Assembly: GCA_020849615.1 (NCBI GenBank)
Contig: JADLFW010000040.1
Location: 143,220 to 207,219 of the forward strand
Origin: Phycisphaerales bacterium
GTDB taxonomy: Bacteria > Planctomycetota > Phycisphaerae > Phycisphaerales > UBA1924
Direction of reading: 5' to 3'
DNA: 64,000 bases
Of the stretch, positions 1 through 8,672 are shown piece after piece. The position numbers and the translations under genes were made by a program. Position 1 is the stretch's first letter; each line of letters begins with the position of its first letter. A model generated the notes under the pieces. The model was given only the letters and a program-made list of their open reading frames with translations, ran no database searches and was not told the origin of the DNA.

Positions 1-1305
1 GCCCGGCAGGTACCGCTCCGCCGCGATCGCCAGCAGCCGCTGCGTCATCTCATCCACATCCGTGATGCTGGCCTGCGCCTTCATGCGCGCGACGTACTTC
101 TTTCGCTTGTAATCGGACTTTCCCTCGCGGATCGCCCGCTCGATCATCAGCTGGGCCTGGAAGAGGCTCATGCTCTCGCTGTCAACCTTCTCCAGGTAGA
201 TCCACGCGCTCGTCGAGCCCCACGGCAGCGGGCCCGCCCACTGGCCCGGCTTCAGGGTCCTTGCGGCCTCGTTCAGCTTCTCCGGGCCGAAGAACTCGCC
301 CTTGGCGAAGTCGCCCTTGACATCGCGTACCTCGATCCCCGCATCGGCCCGTTTCCACTCGTTCTCGGGCGATGCCGCCAGGGTGAGGAAATCAGCCCCC
401 CCGGCGAGCGAGGATTTGACGGCCTCGATCGTCTCGGTCTTGCTGTTGCTGATGCGGATGATGTGGAAGTAGGCCTTGGGCGGCGGGTTCCACTTGTCGT
501 AGTTCCGCTCGTAGGACTGGCGGATCTCGCGCCAGCTCACCACCGTCTTGCTGTTGATCTGCTCGTTGAGTTGGTGGCGGATGAGGGCTTCCTGCTCGCG
601 GGTGCGGAGCCACTGTTCCTCGTTGACACCCTCCGATTCGTACAGCTTCTTGTTGGCGGCGGCCCGGCTGCCGCGGTTCTCGCTGTAGAGGTTGGCCCGC
701 ACATCCTCGAGGAACGCGAAGAAGCCCTGGCGCTGCTCGGGGGTCAGCGATTCCCGGGCCTCGGCCATCAGCAGTTCGTTCTCGATCTGGGTCTCGAGCT
801 CGCGGCGGATCTCCTTTTCCGCGAACTCCATCCACGCGGCGGGCTTCAGCTTCTTGCCCTCGGCCGTGAAGCGGTCGGCCATCGGCGCCAGGAAGTCCAT
901 CGCGTAGACGGGCCGGCCGTTGATATCCCCGACCTTGGCCTGCACCAGCCTGGGCGATTCGACGGGCCCGGCATCCGAGGCCGACATCTCCGGCGGCCCG
1001 ATCTTCGCCGAAACATCGATGATCCCGTCCGACGCCGCCACCGGGCCCGTGCGGTCCACCGCGGGCGCGGGCCTGGACTGCGCGGATGGAGCCTGAGGCT
1101 GCGCAGACTCTGGGGGCATCACCCCCGCCGCGACCGGAGCTTCCCCGGACACGAAGTCGCCCGGCTTCACCGCCGTCGCCTTGCGGGATGAACCACCCCC
1201 GCAGCCCATCCCCGCCAGCCCGACGGCCACACCCGCCGCCATCGCCAGCGCGACAGTCCGGGCCCGGGATCCGCCGACTGGCCGCACCCGCCGATGATCC
1301 TTCAT
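1..1305 (-). CDS. PpiC/SurA-like peptidyl-prolyl isomerase, probable lipoprotein (3' end outside window)
   Basis: An uninterrupted leftward reading frame runs from an ATG at 1305 to the window edge, giving 435 residues without the C-terminus. The N-terminus has basic residues, a hydrophobic stretch (about residues 17-34) and Cys35 followed by Gly-Gly-Gly-Ser-Ser, which suggests a lipoprotein signal, although the residue at -3 is Gly rather than the usual Leu. A Pro/Ala-rich linker follows, then a charged helical region (about 115-260) like SurA N-terminal domains, then a parvulin-like segment (about 277-372) starting AYFHIIRI and containing GADFLTLAA and LKPGQWAGPL. Parvulin-type enzymes of this family help outer-membrane and secreted proteins fold. 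The gene is divergent from the DUF1844 gene, with 93 bases between the starts. The fold assignment is by motif only, so substrate and activity are inference. Confidence 0.75.
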   Translation of the reverse strand, partial: MKDHRRVRPVGGSRARTVALAMAAGVAVGLAGMGCGGGSSRKATAVKPGDFVSGEAPVAAGVMPPESAQPQAPSAQSRPAPAVDRTGPVAASDGIIDVSAKIGPPEMSASDAGPVESPRLVQAKVGDINGRPVYAMDFLAPMADRFTAEGKKLKPAAWMEFAEKEIRRELETQIENELLMAEARESLTPEQRQGFFAFLEDVRANLYSENRGSRAAANKKLYESEGVNEEQWLRTREQEALIRHQLNEQINSKTVVSWREIRQSYERNYDKWNPPPKAYFHIIRISNSKTETIEAVKSSLAGGADFLTLAASPENEWKRADAGIEVRDVKGDFAKGEFFGPEKLNEAARTLKPGQWAGPLPWGSTSAWIYLEKVDSESMSLFQAQLMIERAIREGKSDYKRKKYVARMKAQASITDVDEMTQRLLAIAAERYLPG

Positions 1306-1398
1306 CACGCGCTTCTCCCCGCCCCGGGCAGCGCCCGGCCGACGGCTAGAATCCACCACGTCCGATCCTTCGCCCGGGCCGCCTACCCAGGAACTCGC

Positions 1399-1935
1399 AT
1401 GGCCGACGCCGAACAACCCAAGATTATCATCGATACCGACTGGAAGTCGCAGGCCCAGGCCGAGAAGGAACGCCTCGCCTCCGCCGCCAAGCCCGCCGCC
1501 CCGGCTTCCGCCGGGCCTGCCGCCGGGCACGACAGCATCCCCGGCGCCCCGGGCCAGCGGGCTCCCGGCGAGGGCGTCCGCTTCGAGGACCTCGTCGGGC
1601 TCCTCACGACCCAGGCCCTGTCCTTCATGGGAGCCTACCCCGACCCCCGCACGGGCCAGGCCGTCGTATCCCTCGAACTCGCCAAGCTCCACATCGATCT
1701 GCTCGGCGTGCTCGAGCAGAAAACCAAGGGCAACCTCGCCGAGGCCGAGCAGAAGATGCTCACCCAGACCGTCCACGAGCTGCGTCTCGAGTTCGTCGAC
1801 CTGACCAAGGCCATCTCGGCGGCCATCCAGCAGGGCAAGATCTCCCCGGCCCAGGCCGGCGCCATGGGGGCCGGTTCCCTCGCCGGGCCCGGCATCGCCG
1901 TCCCGCCCCCGCCCGCCGGGCCCGCCGCGGGCTGA
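1399..1935 (+). CDS. DUF1844 family protein
   Basis: This 178-residue protein starts at ATG 1399 (MADAEQPKIIIDTDWK). The first 60 residues are Ala/Pro-rich and probably disordered. Residues about 62-150 match the DUF1844 pattern: FEDLVGLLTTQALSFMGAYPDP, then SLELAKLHIDLLGVLEQKTKGNL and a final helix ending VDLTKAI. The family is all-alpha and widespread in Planctomycetota and deltaproteobacteria; its function is unknown. The tail is again Ala/Gly/Pro-rich. An in-frame upstream start at 1294 would run into the promoter region of the divergent PpiC-like gene, so the later ATG, where family-like sequence begins, is preferred. Confidence 0.85.
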   Translation: MADAEQPKIIIDTDWKSQAQAEKERLASAAKPAAPASAGPAAGHDSIPGAPGQRAPGEGVRFEDLVGLLTTQALSFMGAYPDPRTGQAVVSLELAKLHIDLLGVLEQKTKGNLAEAEQKMLTQTVHELRLEFVDLTKAISAAIQQGKISPAQAGAMGAGSLAGPGIAVPPPPAGPAAG

Positions 1936-2080
1936 AACGGGCCGGGCCTGAGACCGGGTCGCACGCCATCGCCGCTCGCGTTTGCCCCGCCGAACTTCCG
2001 CCCGCATCGCCGATCCCTCCCGCGGCGAATACCATTGGGCCCATCGGGTGTTCCTGTCGCCCGCCGAAAGGTGTGTCCAC

Positions 2081-2929
2081 GTGGGAAAGACCATCGGATT
2101 TCTCGAACGGAACCACTTCCTCCTCCGCCGCCTCCATTCGCTCACGGGCATCATCCCGATCGGCGCGTTCCTGATCGTCCACCTGACGACCAACTCGTCG
2201 ATCGTGTGGGGCGCCATCAACGCCCAGAAGGGTGACACGCCGCTGGCCCGGGGCGTGAACACCTTCCAGCACGAAGTGGCGTTCATCCACTCGCTGCCGT
2301 TCCTCATCCTGATCGAGGTCTTCGGCCTGTGGCTGCCGATCGCGTTCCACGCGGTGCTGGGTGTGTACTACGCCCGGACCGGCAGTATGAACACGGCCCG
2401 GTATCCCTATCAGGGCAACCGACGCTATGCGCTGCAGCGGCTCAGCGGGTACGCCGGCATTCTCTTCATCTTCTATCACGTCGCCACGCTCCGCTGGGGC
2501 TGGACCTGGCTGCCCTACAGCAGCATCTTCAACGCCCGCAACGCCGCATCGACGACCGCGCTGGCCCTCCAGGGCGGCACGGAAGGGCTGCAGTTCGACG
2601 GGGTGGTCGTGTCGCTGTCCTACATGATCGGCGTCAGCCTCCTGGTCTTCCACTTCGCCAACGGACTATGGACCGCCGCCATCACCTGGGGCCTCACCGT
2701 CTCCGCCGCGGCCCAGCGTCGCTGGGGATACATCTGCGCCACCCTGGGAGTGGTGCTCATGGCGATGGCCTGGATGAGCGTGATCGGCTTCGCCACCCTC
2801 AACGCCGCGGACGCCACCCGCATCGAGATCGGGACGCCATCCACGCACGCCGGTCGCGGCGCTGAACTCGCCCCTGAACTGACCAGCACCCAGCCCGGGC
2901 CCGACGCCCGGACCCCCAAGGCGGAGTGA
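2081..2929 (+). CDS. sdhC: Succinate dehydrogenase cytochrome b558 subunit
   Basis: This 282-residue membrane anchor belongs to complex II, which passes electrons from the iron-sulfur subunit to quinone. It is the single-polypeptide, five-helix type known from Bacillus and Wolinella. Conserved histidines expected to bind two hemes are present: RRLHSLTG near residue 19, LIVHLTTN near 34, IAFHAVLG near 91, FYHVATLRWG near 133 and FHFANG near 193. The start chosen is GTG 2081, because GAAAGG lies 9 bases upstream and the family sequence (GKTIGFLERNHFLLRRLHS) starts there; in-frame codons further upstream give unrelated residues. The stop at 2927-2929 is one base before the sdhA ATG, which indicates translational coupling. 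The C-terminal 30 residues are low-complexity. Confidence 0.95.
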   Translation: MGKTIGFLERNHFLLRRLHSLTGIIPIGAFLIVHLTTNSSIVWGAINAQKGDTPLARGVNTFQHEVAFIHSLPFLILIEVFGLWLPIAFHAVLGVYYARTGSMNTARYPYQGNRRYALQRLSGYAGILFIFYHVATLRWGWTWLPYSSIFNARNAASTTALALQGGTEGLQFDGVVVSLSYMIGVSLLVFHFANGLWTAAITWGLTVSAAAQRRWGYICATLGVVLMAMAWMSVIGFATLNAADATRIEIGTPSTHAGRGAELAPELTSTQPGPDARTPKAE

Positions 2930-2930
2930 T

Positions 2931-4901
2931 ATGAGCCAGCATCGCGTCATCGTCGTCGGAGGTGGGCTGGCCGGTCTGGCCGCCGCGGCCCGGGTCGCCG
3001 AGGCCGGGCTGCCCGTCGATCTCTTCTCCCTGGTCCCCGTGAAGCGGTCGCACTCGGTGTGCGCCCAGGGCGGGATCAACGCCTGCAACGAGGTGGCCCG
3101 GCAGCAGGGCTACAGCGAGTACGAGCACTTCGACGAGACCATCTACGGCGGCGACTTCCTCGCCGACCAGCACCCGGTGCTGGAGATGGCCAACATGGCC
3201 CCGCGCATCATCGACCTGCTCGACCGCATGGGGGTGCCCTTCAACCGCACCTCCGAGGGCCAGCGCGACCTGCGGCTCTTCGGCGGCTCGCTCTTCAAGC
3301 GCACGCACTTCGCCGGCGCGACCACGGGCCAGCAGCTGCTCTACGCCCTCGATGAGCAGGTCCGCCGCGGCGAGAGCGAGGGCAAGATCACCAAGTACGA
3401 GTTCTGGGAGTTCCTGTGGCCCGTGCAGCACGACGGCCGCTGCGTCGGCATCGTCGCCCAGGACATGCGGACGATGCAGATCCGCGCCTTCCGCGCCGAT
3501 GCGGTGGTGATGGCCACCGGCGGCTGCGGGCTGGTCTTCGGCAAGAGCACCAACTCGATCATCTGCACCGGCGCCGCCGCGGCCCGGTGCTACCAGGCCG
3601 GCGTGTGGTACGCCAACCCGGAGATGATCCAGGTCCACCCGACGGCGATCCCCGGCGCCGACAAGCTCCGCCTGATGTCCGAGTCCGCCCGCGGCGAGGG
3701 CGGGCGCGTGTGGGTGCCGCGGAAGAAGGGCGACAGCCGCCCGCCGCACGACATCCCCGAGCCCGAGCGCTGGTATTTCCTCGAGGAGAAGTACCCCGCC
3801 TACGGGAACATCGTGCCCCGCGACATCGCCACCCGCGAGATCTTCGATGTCTGTGTCAACCAGGGCATGGGAGTCGACGGCAAGAACCAGGTCTACCTCG
3901 ACCTGTCCCACATGGACGCCGACTACCTCACCCGCAAGCTGGGAGGCATCCTGGAAATTTATGAGAAGTTCGTGGGTGAGGACCCCCGCCACGTCCCCAT
4001 GAAGATCTTCCCCGCCGTGCACTACAGCATGGGCGGTCTGTGGACGCAGTACGTCAAGGGCAGCTACGCGCCCGCCGCGCCCCTCCCCAAGCACAAGTCG
4101 GGCGCGCGCCCGCCGCTGGGCGCCGAGCCGGGCCAGGGCATGCAGCCCGGCGCGCCCACCAACATGATGACCAACATGCCCGGGCTCTACGCCTTCGGCG
4201 AGGTCAACTTCGCCTACCACGGCGCTAACCGCCTGGGCGCCAACGCCCTCCTCTCCTGCATCTTCGACGGCGTCTTCTGCGGCCAGTCCGTCGTCAACTT
4301 CGTCCGCGACGGCGCCCCGGGCAAGGCGCCCGCCGCCGGGCTGCCCGCCGGGCCTTACGACCAGGTCGTCCAGGGTGAAAGCGACAAGGTCGCCCGCCTG
4401 CTCTCCAGCGTTTCGAAGGGCGCCGCCGATCCGGCCACCAACCCCTACATCATCGGCATGGAGCTCGGCGAGGAGATGACCGCGGCCTGCACCGTGGTGC
4501 GGACGGGCCCGCGCCTCGAGCAGTGCCTCCGCAAGATCGCCGACTTCCGCCAGCGCTACGCCGCCGCGGTGCTCGCCGACGATGCCGCGTGGTCGAACCA
4601 GGCGCTGGGCTACGCCCGGGCCGTCGGCGACATGATCGCCCTCGCGGAGGCCATCGCCAAGGGCGCGCTGACGCGGTGCGAGAGCCGCGGCGCTCACTAC
4701 CGCACCGATTTCCCCGAGCGCGATGACGCCCGCTTCATGAAGACCACCGTGGCCCGCTGCGACGCCGCCGGCGGCTCGTCGCTCACCCTCGAACCCATCG
4801 ACGCCTCGCTCATCGCCCCGACTGCCCGGACCTACGGCAAGAAGGACGACGCCCACGGCAAGAAGGATGCTCCCAAGGCCGCCATGGCCGGCGTCTCCTG
4901 A
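2931..4901 (+). CDS. sdhA: Succinate dehydrogenase flavoprotein subunit
   Basis: This 656-residue flavoprotein oxidises succinate to fumarate. The N-terminus carries the FAD-binding VIVVGGGLAGLAAA motif. The segment KRSHSVCAQGGINAC contains the histidine that covalently holds FAD in this family. Further family motifs are TKYEFWEFL, VVMATGGCGLVFGKSTNS, the active-site QVHPTAIPG and SARGEGGRVWVP, HYSMGGLWT near residue 365, and HGANRLGANALLSCIFDG near 430. Length and motif spacing fit the B-type enzymes (Bacillus-like) better than the roughly 590-residue proteobacterial type. It is the middle gene of sdhC-sdhA-sdhB. A Lys-rich tail (GKKDDAHGKKDAPK) ends the protein and is not typical of the family. 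Confidence 0.97.
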   Translation: MSQHRVIVVGGGLAGLAAAARVAEAGLPVDLFSLVPVKRSHSVCAQGGINACNEVARQQGYSEYEHFDETIYGGDFLADQHPVLEMANMAPRIIDLLDRMGVPFNRTSEGQRDLRLFGGSLFKRTHFAGATTGQQLLYALDEQVRRGESEGKITKYEFWEFLWPVQHDGRCVGIVAQDMRTMQIRAFRADAVVMATGGCGLVFGKSTNSIICTGAAAARCYQAGVWYANPEMIQVHPTAIPGADKLRLMSESARGEGGRVWVPRKKGDSRPPHDIPEPERWYFLEEKYPAYGNIVPRDIATREIFDVCVNQGMGVDGKNQVYLDLSHMDADYLTRKLGGILEIYEKFVGEDPRHVPMKIFPAVHYSMGGLWTQYVKGSYAPAAPLPKHKSGARPPLGAEPGQGMQPGAPTNMMTNMPGLYAFGEVNFAYHGANRLGANALLSCIFDGVFCGQSVVNFVRDGAPGKAPAAGLPAGPYDQVVQGESDKVARLLSSVSKGAADPATNPYIIGMELGEEMTAACTVVRTGPRLEQCLRKIADFRQRYAAAVLADDAAWSNQALGYARAVGDMIALAEAIAKGALTRCESRGAHYRTDFPERDDARFMKTTVARCDAAGGSSLTLEPIDASLIAPTARTYGKKDDAHGKKDAPKAAMAGVS

Positions 4902-4950
4902 ACCTCCCACCGCCCGCGTCAGAACCCCACGAACGCTCGGAAGCGACCCG

Positions 4951-5781
4951 ATGACCAGCCCCACCGACAACGCTCCCCATGCCCCCCGCCGCGCCGCCAC
5001 GCCGGGCCGCAGCGTGATCTTCCGCATCCTCCGCGCGGACGGGCCGGGCGGGGCCCAGCGCTGGGAAGAGTTCAAGGTCCCCATCCCCGCCGGCGCCAAC
5101 GTCATCTCCTGCCTCCAGTGGATCGCCGCCAACCCGGTGACCACCAGCGGCCAGCGCACCACCCCCGTCGCGTGGGATTCGGGCTGCCTCGAGGAAGTCT
5201 GCGGCGCCTGCACCATGGTCATCAACGGCAAGGTCCGCCAGTCCTGCTCCTGCCTCATCGATGAGTACGCCCCGGGCGAGGGCGATGTCATCACCCTCGA
5301 GCCAATGTCCAAGTTCCCGGTCGTGCGCGATCTGTGGGTCGACCGGTCCCGCATGTTCCACACCCTGCAGCGCATCAAGGCGTGGGTGCCCATCGACGGT
5401 ACCTACGACCTGGGCCCGGGCCCGGCCGAGCGGCCCGCCGACCAGGAGACCCGCTACGTCCTCTCGACGTGCATGACGTGCGGTTGCTGCCTGGAGGCGT
5501 GCCCGCAGTACAAACTCGAGCGCGACCCCGAGAACTTCGACACCGCGTTCGTCGGCGCTGCAGCCCTGAGCCAGGCCCGGCTCTTCAACGCTCACAAGAC
5601 GGGCCGGGACCTCAAGCCCGATCGTCTCGAAGCCCTGATGGGCCCGGGAGGCGTGAACGACTGCGGCAACGCCCAGAACTGCGTGCAGGTGTGCCCCAAG
5701 CACATCCCGCTCACCGAGTCGATCGCCGCTATCGGCCGCGCGGTGACCATCCACGCCTTCGCCCGGTTCTTCCGCGGCTGA
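4951..5781 (+). CDS. sdhB: Succinate dehydrogenase iron-sulfur subunit
   Basis: This 276-residue iron-sulfur subunit links SdhA to SdhC. The [2Fe-2S] ferredoxin region holds GCLEEVCGACTMVINGK and a further Cys pair (about residues 77-98). The [4Fe-4S]/[3Fe-4S] domain has CMTCGCCLEACPQ near residue 174 and CGNAQNCVQVCPKHIP near 238. The start at ATG 4951 follows the sdhA stop by 49 bases; no strong ribosome-binding site is visible. The N-terminal 20 residues are a Pro/Ala/Arg-rich extension before the family sequence begins at RSVIFRILR. It completes the sdhCAB order typical of B-type complex II. Confidence 0.96.
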   Translation: MTSPTDNAPHAPRRAATPGRSVIFRILRADGPGGAQRWEEFKVPIPAGANVISCLQWIAANPVTTSGQRTTPVAWDSGCLEEVCGACTMVINGKVRQSCSCLIDEYAPGEGDVITLEPMSKFPVVRDLWVDRSRMFHTLQRIKAWVPIDGTYDLGPGPAERPADQETRYVLSTCMTCGCCLEACPQYKLERDPENFDTAFVGAAALSQARLFNAHKTGRDLKPDRLEALMGPGGVNDCGNAQNCVQVCPKHIPLTESIAAIGRAVTIHAFARFFRG

Positions 5782-5922
5782 TCGAGTTTCCGGGCGGGCG
5801 GGCCGTGGCGCTCGATGGAAAATCCGGCCCGGCCCGCAAGCGCGGCCGGGTCCACCGCGCCCCTTGCCCGCCCCGCGCCGCACGCTCGATCACCCTCGCC
5901 GACGGGCCGATCCACTCCGGCG

Positions 5923-7425
5923 ATGAACGCGCCCACCAACCCGTCCGATAGCGCCCCTGCCTTCATTCCTGGATTCTCGGGCCACCGCGTGGTCGCCCCG
6001 ACCCTCGGGTGGTGCGCACTCACCGCGACCGCGCACTCCTTGGGCGCATCCTGGCTCGCTTCGCCGGTGATGGGCATGCCCGCCGGCGTCTGGCTCATTG
6101 GGCTGGGCCTGGGCTCGCCCCACGCACTGCGAGCCGCGGCCGCCGCGGCCCGCCGACGGGCCCGCGCCCGCGAGCTGCACGCCCCGCCCGCGTGGATCCC
6201 CACCAGTCGGCGCTGGCCCGTTTCCGCGCCGGGCCGCGCGGTTGCCGATGCGATCACCTCCGGCCTCTCCCGCGCCGCCGACCTGGCTGTACGCCGCCGG
6301 GCCCCGGGCCTGCCCACCCTTGCCGCCCTGCACGACCGCCTGCCCTGGCCCGCCCGCCCGGTCCGCATCGCCCTGGCCCTCGATGAAGCGCGGGCCGCCG
6401 CAATCATCAGCGCGCCCGGCGTCATCGAGTGCGAACTCATCCGCCAACCCTCCGCCGCCGCCGAGGACACCGAGGCCCGCGAACTGCACCGCTTCGACGC
6501 CATCGTGCAGGACGGGCCTGCCGGCCTCGTGGTCCTCACCCCGGAAGCGCCGGGCCACGAAGCCTCGTGGTACGACTGGAGCGATCAACGCCCGCTCGCC
6601 TACGCCGGCGTCTTTCCGATGCGGGTCGACTGCGGGCGGCTGTCGCTTTCGGGCCTGTCGATGCGTTCCGACCGCGATGCGGCGCTCGCCCGCGCGCTCA
6701 TTGAGGCCGCGGCGATCCTGTCCCGGTCCGGCCACCGCCTCACGCTGGCCGACCGCATCCTGGGCCGGCGACCGGTCAACGAGCTCCGGTGCGACGGCGC
6801 TCCCGACGCACGCCCGGTGCTGGCCCGCGATCCCGCCGAGGCGTGCCTGAAGGACCTGATGTTCCGCGTCCAGTCGTTCGACCTGACGACCGCGCCGACC
6901 ACAGCGCAGCGCGCGGCCGCGCGGCTGGTGAGCGCGTGGCTCTCAACCCGACCCCTCGGCCCGGACTTCGATGCCGATATGGCGGCCCGGCGCCGCGGCA
7001 TCGAAGCGGCGGCCCAGGTCGCCGGGGATGAGCCGGAGGTCATGCTGCGGCTGGCGGCAGTGCGCTTTGCGGCCATGGATGATGACGGCGGCTACGACGC
7101 CCTGTGGCGGGCCGACCGCATCCTCCGCGACCGCCAGACCCTCCCGGGCAGCGACCAGTTTCTGTTCCTGCAGGCCGAGCTCGACATGGGCCCGTACGGG
7201 CCGATGACGCTGGGGCGCGCGGCGGCGGGCATCTGCCTGCTCTGCGCCACCACTCCCGTCGAACGCATCCCCTACGTCCGCGATGACCTCATCGATGACA
7301 TGCGCTACAGCGGCTGGCTCGTGGGCCGCGACCAGGACCGGGCCATGCTGCTGGAGGTCTTCCGCCGCATCGAGCGCATCCGCCGCTCGGAGCGCATGGG
7401 CCTCCCGTCCGCGGCCGCGGCCTGA
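5923..7425 (+). CDS. Hypothetical protein with N-terminal hydrophobic segments
   Basis: I do not recognise this 500-residue protein. It starts at ATG 5923 (MNAPTNPSDSAPAF) and has hydrophobic stretches at about residues 28-45 and 50-68, followed by an Ala/Arg-rich segment. This suggests membrane association by the N-terminus with a soluble C-terminal part. The remaining 400 residues are rich in Ala, Arg, Asp and Leu and show no catalytic motif I can name. Two recognisable blocks are VVLTPEAPGHEASWYDWSDQ and DMGPYGPMTLGRAAAGICLLC. It lies 141 bases downstream of sdhB on the same strand, but nothing links it functionally to complex II. The in-frame upstream start at 5815 is less likely because it adds only low-complexity residues. 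Confidence 0.7.
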   Translation: MNAPTNPSDSAPAFIPGFSGHRVVAPTLGWCALTATAHSLGASWLASPVMGMPAGVWLIGLGLGSPHALRAAAAAARRRARARELHAPPAWIPTSRRWPVSAPGRAVADAITSGLSRAADLAVRRRAPGLPTLAALHDRLPWPARPVRIALALDEARAAAIISAPGVIECELIRQPSAAAEDTEARELHRFDAIVQDGPAGLVVLTPEAPGHEASWYDWSDQRPLAYAGVFPMRVDCGRLSLSGLSMRSDRDAALARALIEAAAILSRSGHRLTLADRILGRRPVNELRCDGAPDARPVLARDPAEACLKDLMFRVQSFDLTTAPTTAQRAAARLVSAWLSTRPLGPDFDADMAARRRGIEAAAQVAGDEPEVMLRLAAVRFAAMDDDGGYDALWRADRILRDRQTLPGSDQFLFLQAELDMGPYGPMTLGRAAAGICLLCATTPVERIPYVRDDLIDDMRYSGWLVGRDQDRAMLLEVFRRIERIRRSERMGLPSAAAA

Positions 7426-7454
7426 CGCCGCGCACCTGCCACGCAACTCAGGGA

Positions 7455-7793
7455 TCAGCCGTTGAGGTCGATATGCCGCTCGGGCGGCGGCGCCGCGGCG
7501 CCGTGGGCCGAGTACGCGCCGGGTGGCGCCGGGGGAGAAGTGATTGGAGCCACCGCCACCTCGGGCTGGCCTTGCGGATTCTCTCCGGTCAACTCGACCT
7601 CATCCTGCTCATGGTGCGGCTTGCGGCGTTTCGACTGCTCCCGCTTCTCGCCGTGGTCGCGAGGCGCCAGGGCATGCGATGCCCCAAGCTGAACCGGAGG
7701 GACGTAGCTGGACCCCGCGACGGACACGGAAGATCTATCGGCCCGCCCCGGAAGATCCTTGAGGCTTTGCGGTCGATGTTTGTACGTCACCAA
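7455..7793 (-). CDS. Small basic/proline-rich hypothetical protein
   Basis: A 112-codon leftward frame starts at TTG 7793 or GTG 7790, just downstream of fabI. The product has a strongly basic centre (GEKREQSKRRKPHHEQDEVE), a short acidic-polar stretch (VELTGENPQGQPEV) and a Pro/Ala-rich tail ending in RHIDLNG. The composition looks like a real disordered or linker protein rather than the Arg/Gly/Pro mixture typical of chance frames in this genome. No family is recognised, no good ribosome-binding site precedes it, and the opposite strand is also open (7473-7832), so this remains a tentative call. Confidence 0.4.
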   Translation of the reverse strand: MVTYKHRPQSLKDLPGRADRSSVSVAGSSYVPPVQLGASHALAPRDHGEKREQSKRRKPHHEQDEVELTGENPQGQPEVAVAPITSPPAPPGAYSAHGAAAPPPERHIDLNG

Positions 7794-7812
7794 AACAGGG
7801 CGATGAGTCGAT

Positions 7813-8598
7813 TCACACCCCGATCAGGTTGACGCCACAATCGACATAAATGGTTTCACCGGTCACGCCGGAGGATAAGTCGCTCGCGAGGTAGACCGCC
7901 GTTTTACCCACATCGCCGCCCTCGACTCCCCGTTTGAGGGGAGACTTCTCGGCCGACCGGTCGCCCATCGTGTCCGTGCCGCCAACCGCCGATGACGCCA
8001 GCGTCCGCAGGTAGCCGCCGGAGATTACGTTGACGCGGGTGCCCTGGGAACCCAGCTCGGCCGCCAGGTAGCGGGAAGTGGCTTCCAGGGCCGCCTTGGC
8101 GACCCCCATGACGTTGTACCCCGGCACAACCTTCTCTGCCCCGTAATAGCTCATGGACATGATCGAACCGCCGCCGGCCCGGGCCAGCAGCCCCTTGGCC
8201 CGCTGAGCCATCGCCAGCAGCGTGTAGGCCGAGATATCAATGGCCGACAGATACGCGGCCCGGGGCGTCTCGACGAACTTGCCGATCTGAAGCCACTCGC
8301 GGTCGGCGAACGCAATGGAGTGGACCAGGAAGTGCATGGCGTCGAACCGCTCGGCATAGTTGCTGAAGGTCTTATCCAGTTCCGCATCGCTGCCGGCATC
8401 CAGGGGGAACATCCAGGGGTCCTTGATTCCCAGTTCTTCGATCGCCTTTCGGGTGCGGCGCTCGTTCTTCTCTCCCGGCAGATGGGTGAAGGCGCAGCGG
8501 CCGCCATTTTCCTGGATCGCCTTGGCGATGTGCCAGGCGTACGAGCGGTCGTTCGCGATGCCCACCACCAGCCCCGTCTTCCCGTCGAGCAGACCCAT
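7813..8598 (-). CDS. fabI: Enoyl-[acyl-carrier-protein] reductase (NADH)
   Basis: This 261-residue short-chain dehydrogenase-type enzyme catalyses the last step of each fatty-acid elongation cycle, reducing enoyl-ACP. It begins MGLLDGKTGLVVGIANDRSYAW, the FabI form of the nucleotide-binding motif. The catalytic Tyr-x6-Lys lies in SYYGAEKVVPGYNVMGVAKAA, which matches the FabI pattern Y-x-GAE-x5-YNVMG-x-AKA. The C-terminus has GGYLRTLASSAV and ends NLIGV. The start at 8598 is fixed by a strong AGGAGG (8608-8613) 9 bases upstream; longer frames reaching 8664 would overlap the divergent nadC leader. It is transcribed leftward, and the nadC start lies 74 bases away on the other strand. Confidence 0.97.
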   Translation of the reverse strand: MGLLDGKTGLVVGIANDRSYAWHIAKAIQENGGRCAFTHLPGEKNERRTRKAIEELGIKDPWMFPLDAGSDAELDKTFSNYAERFDAMHFLVHSIAFADREWLQIGKFVETPRAAYLSAIDISAYTLLAMAQRAKGLLARAGGGSIMSMSYYGAEKVVPGYNVMGVAKAALEATSRYLAAELGSQGTRVNVISGGYLRTLASSAVGGTDTMGDRSAEKSPLKRGVEGGDVGKTAVYLASDLSSGVTGETIYVDCGVNLIGV

Positions 8599-8672
8599 GC
8601 CGAAATACCTCCTCTGGGCGGATTCAGAACGGACGCAGTGTACGCCGGGCCGGGTCCGTACCATCGAAGCCC

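Noticed and set aside
2799..5393. 864-codon leftward open frame opposite sdhA/sdhB
   Set aside because: It is exactly antisense to clear sdh genes; its protein is Gly/Ala/Val/Arg-rich with no family sequence, as expected from codon bias in GC-rich DNA.
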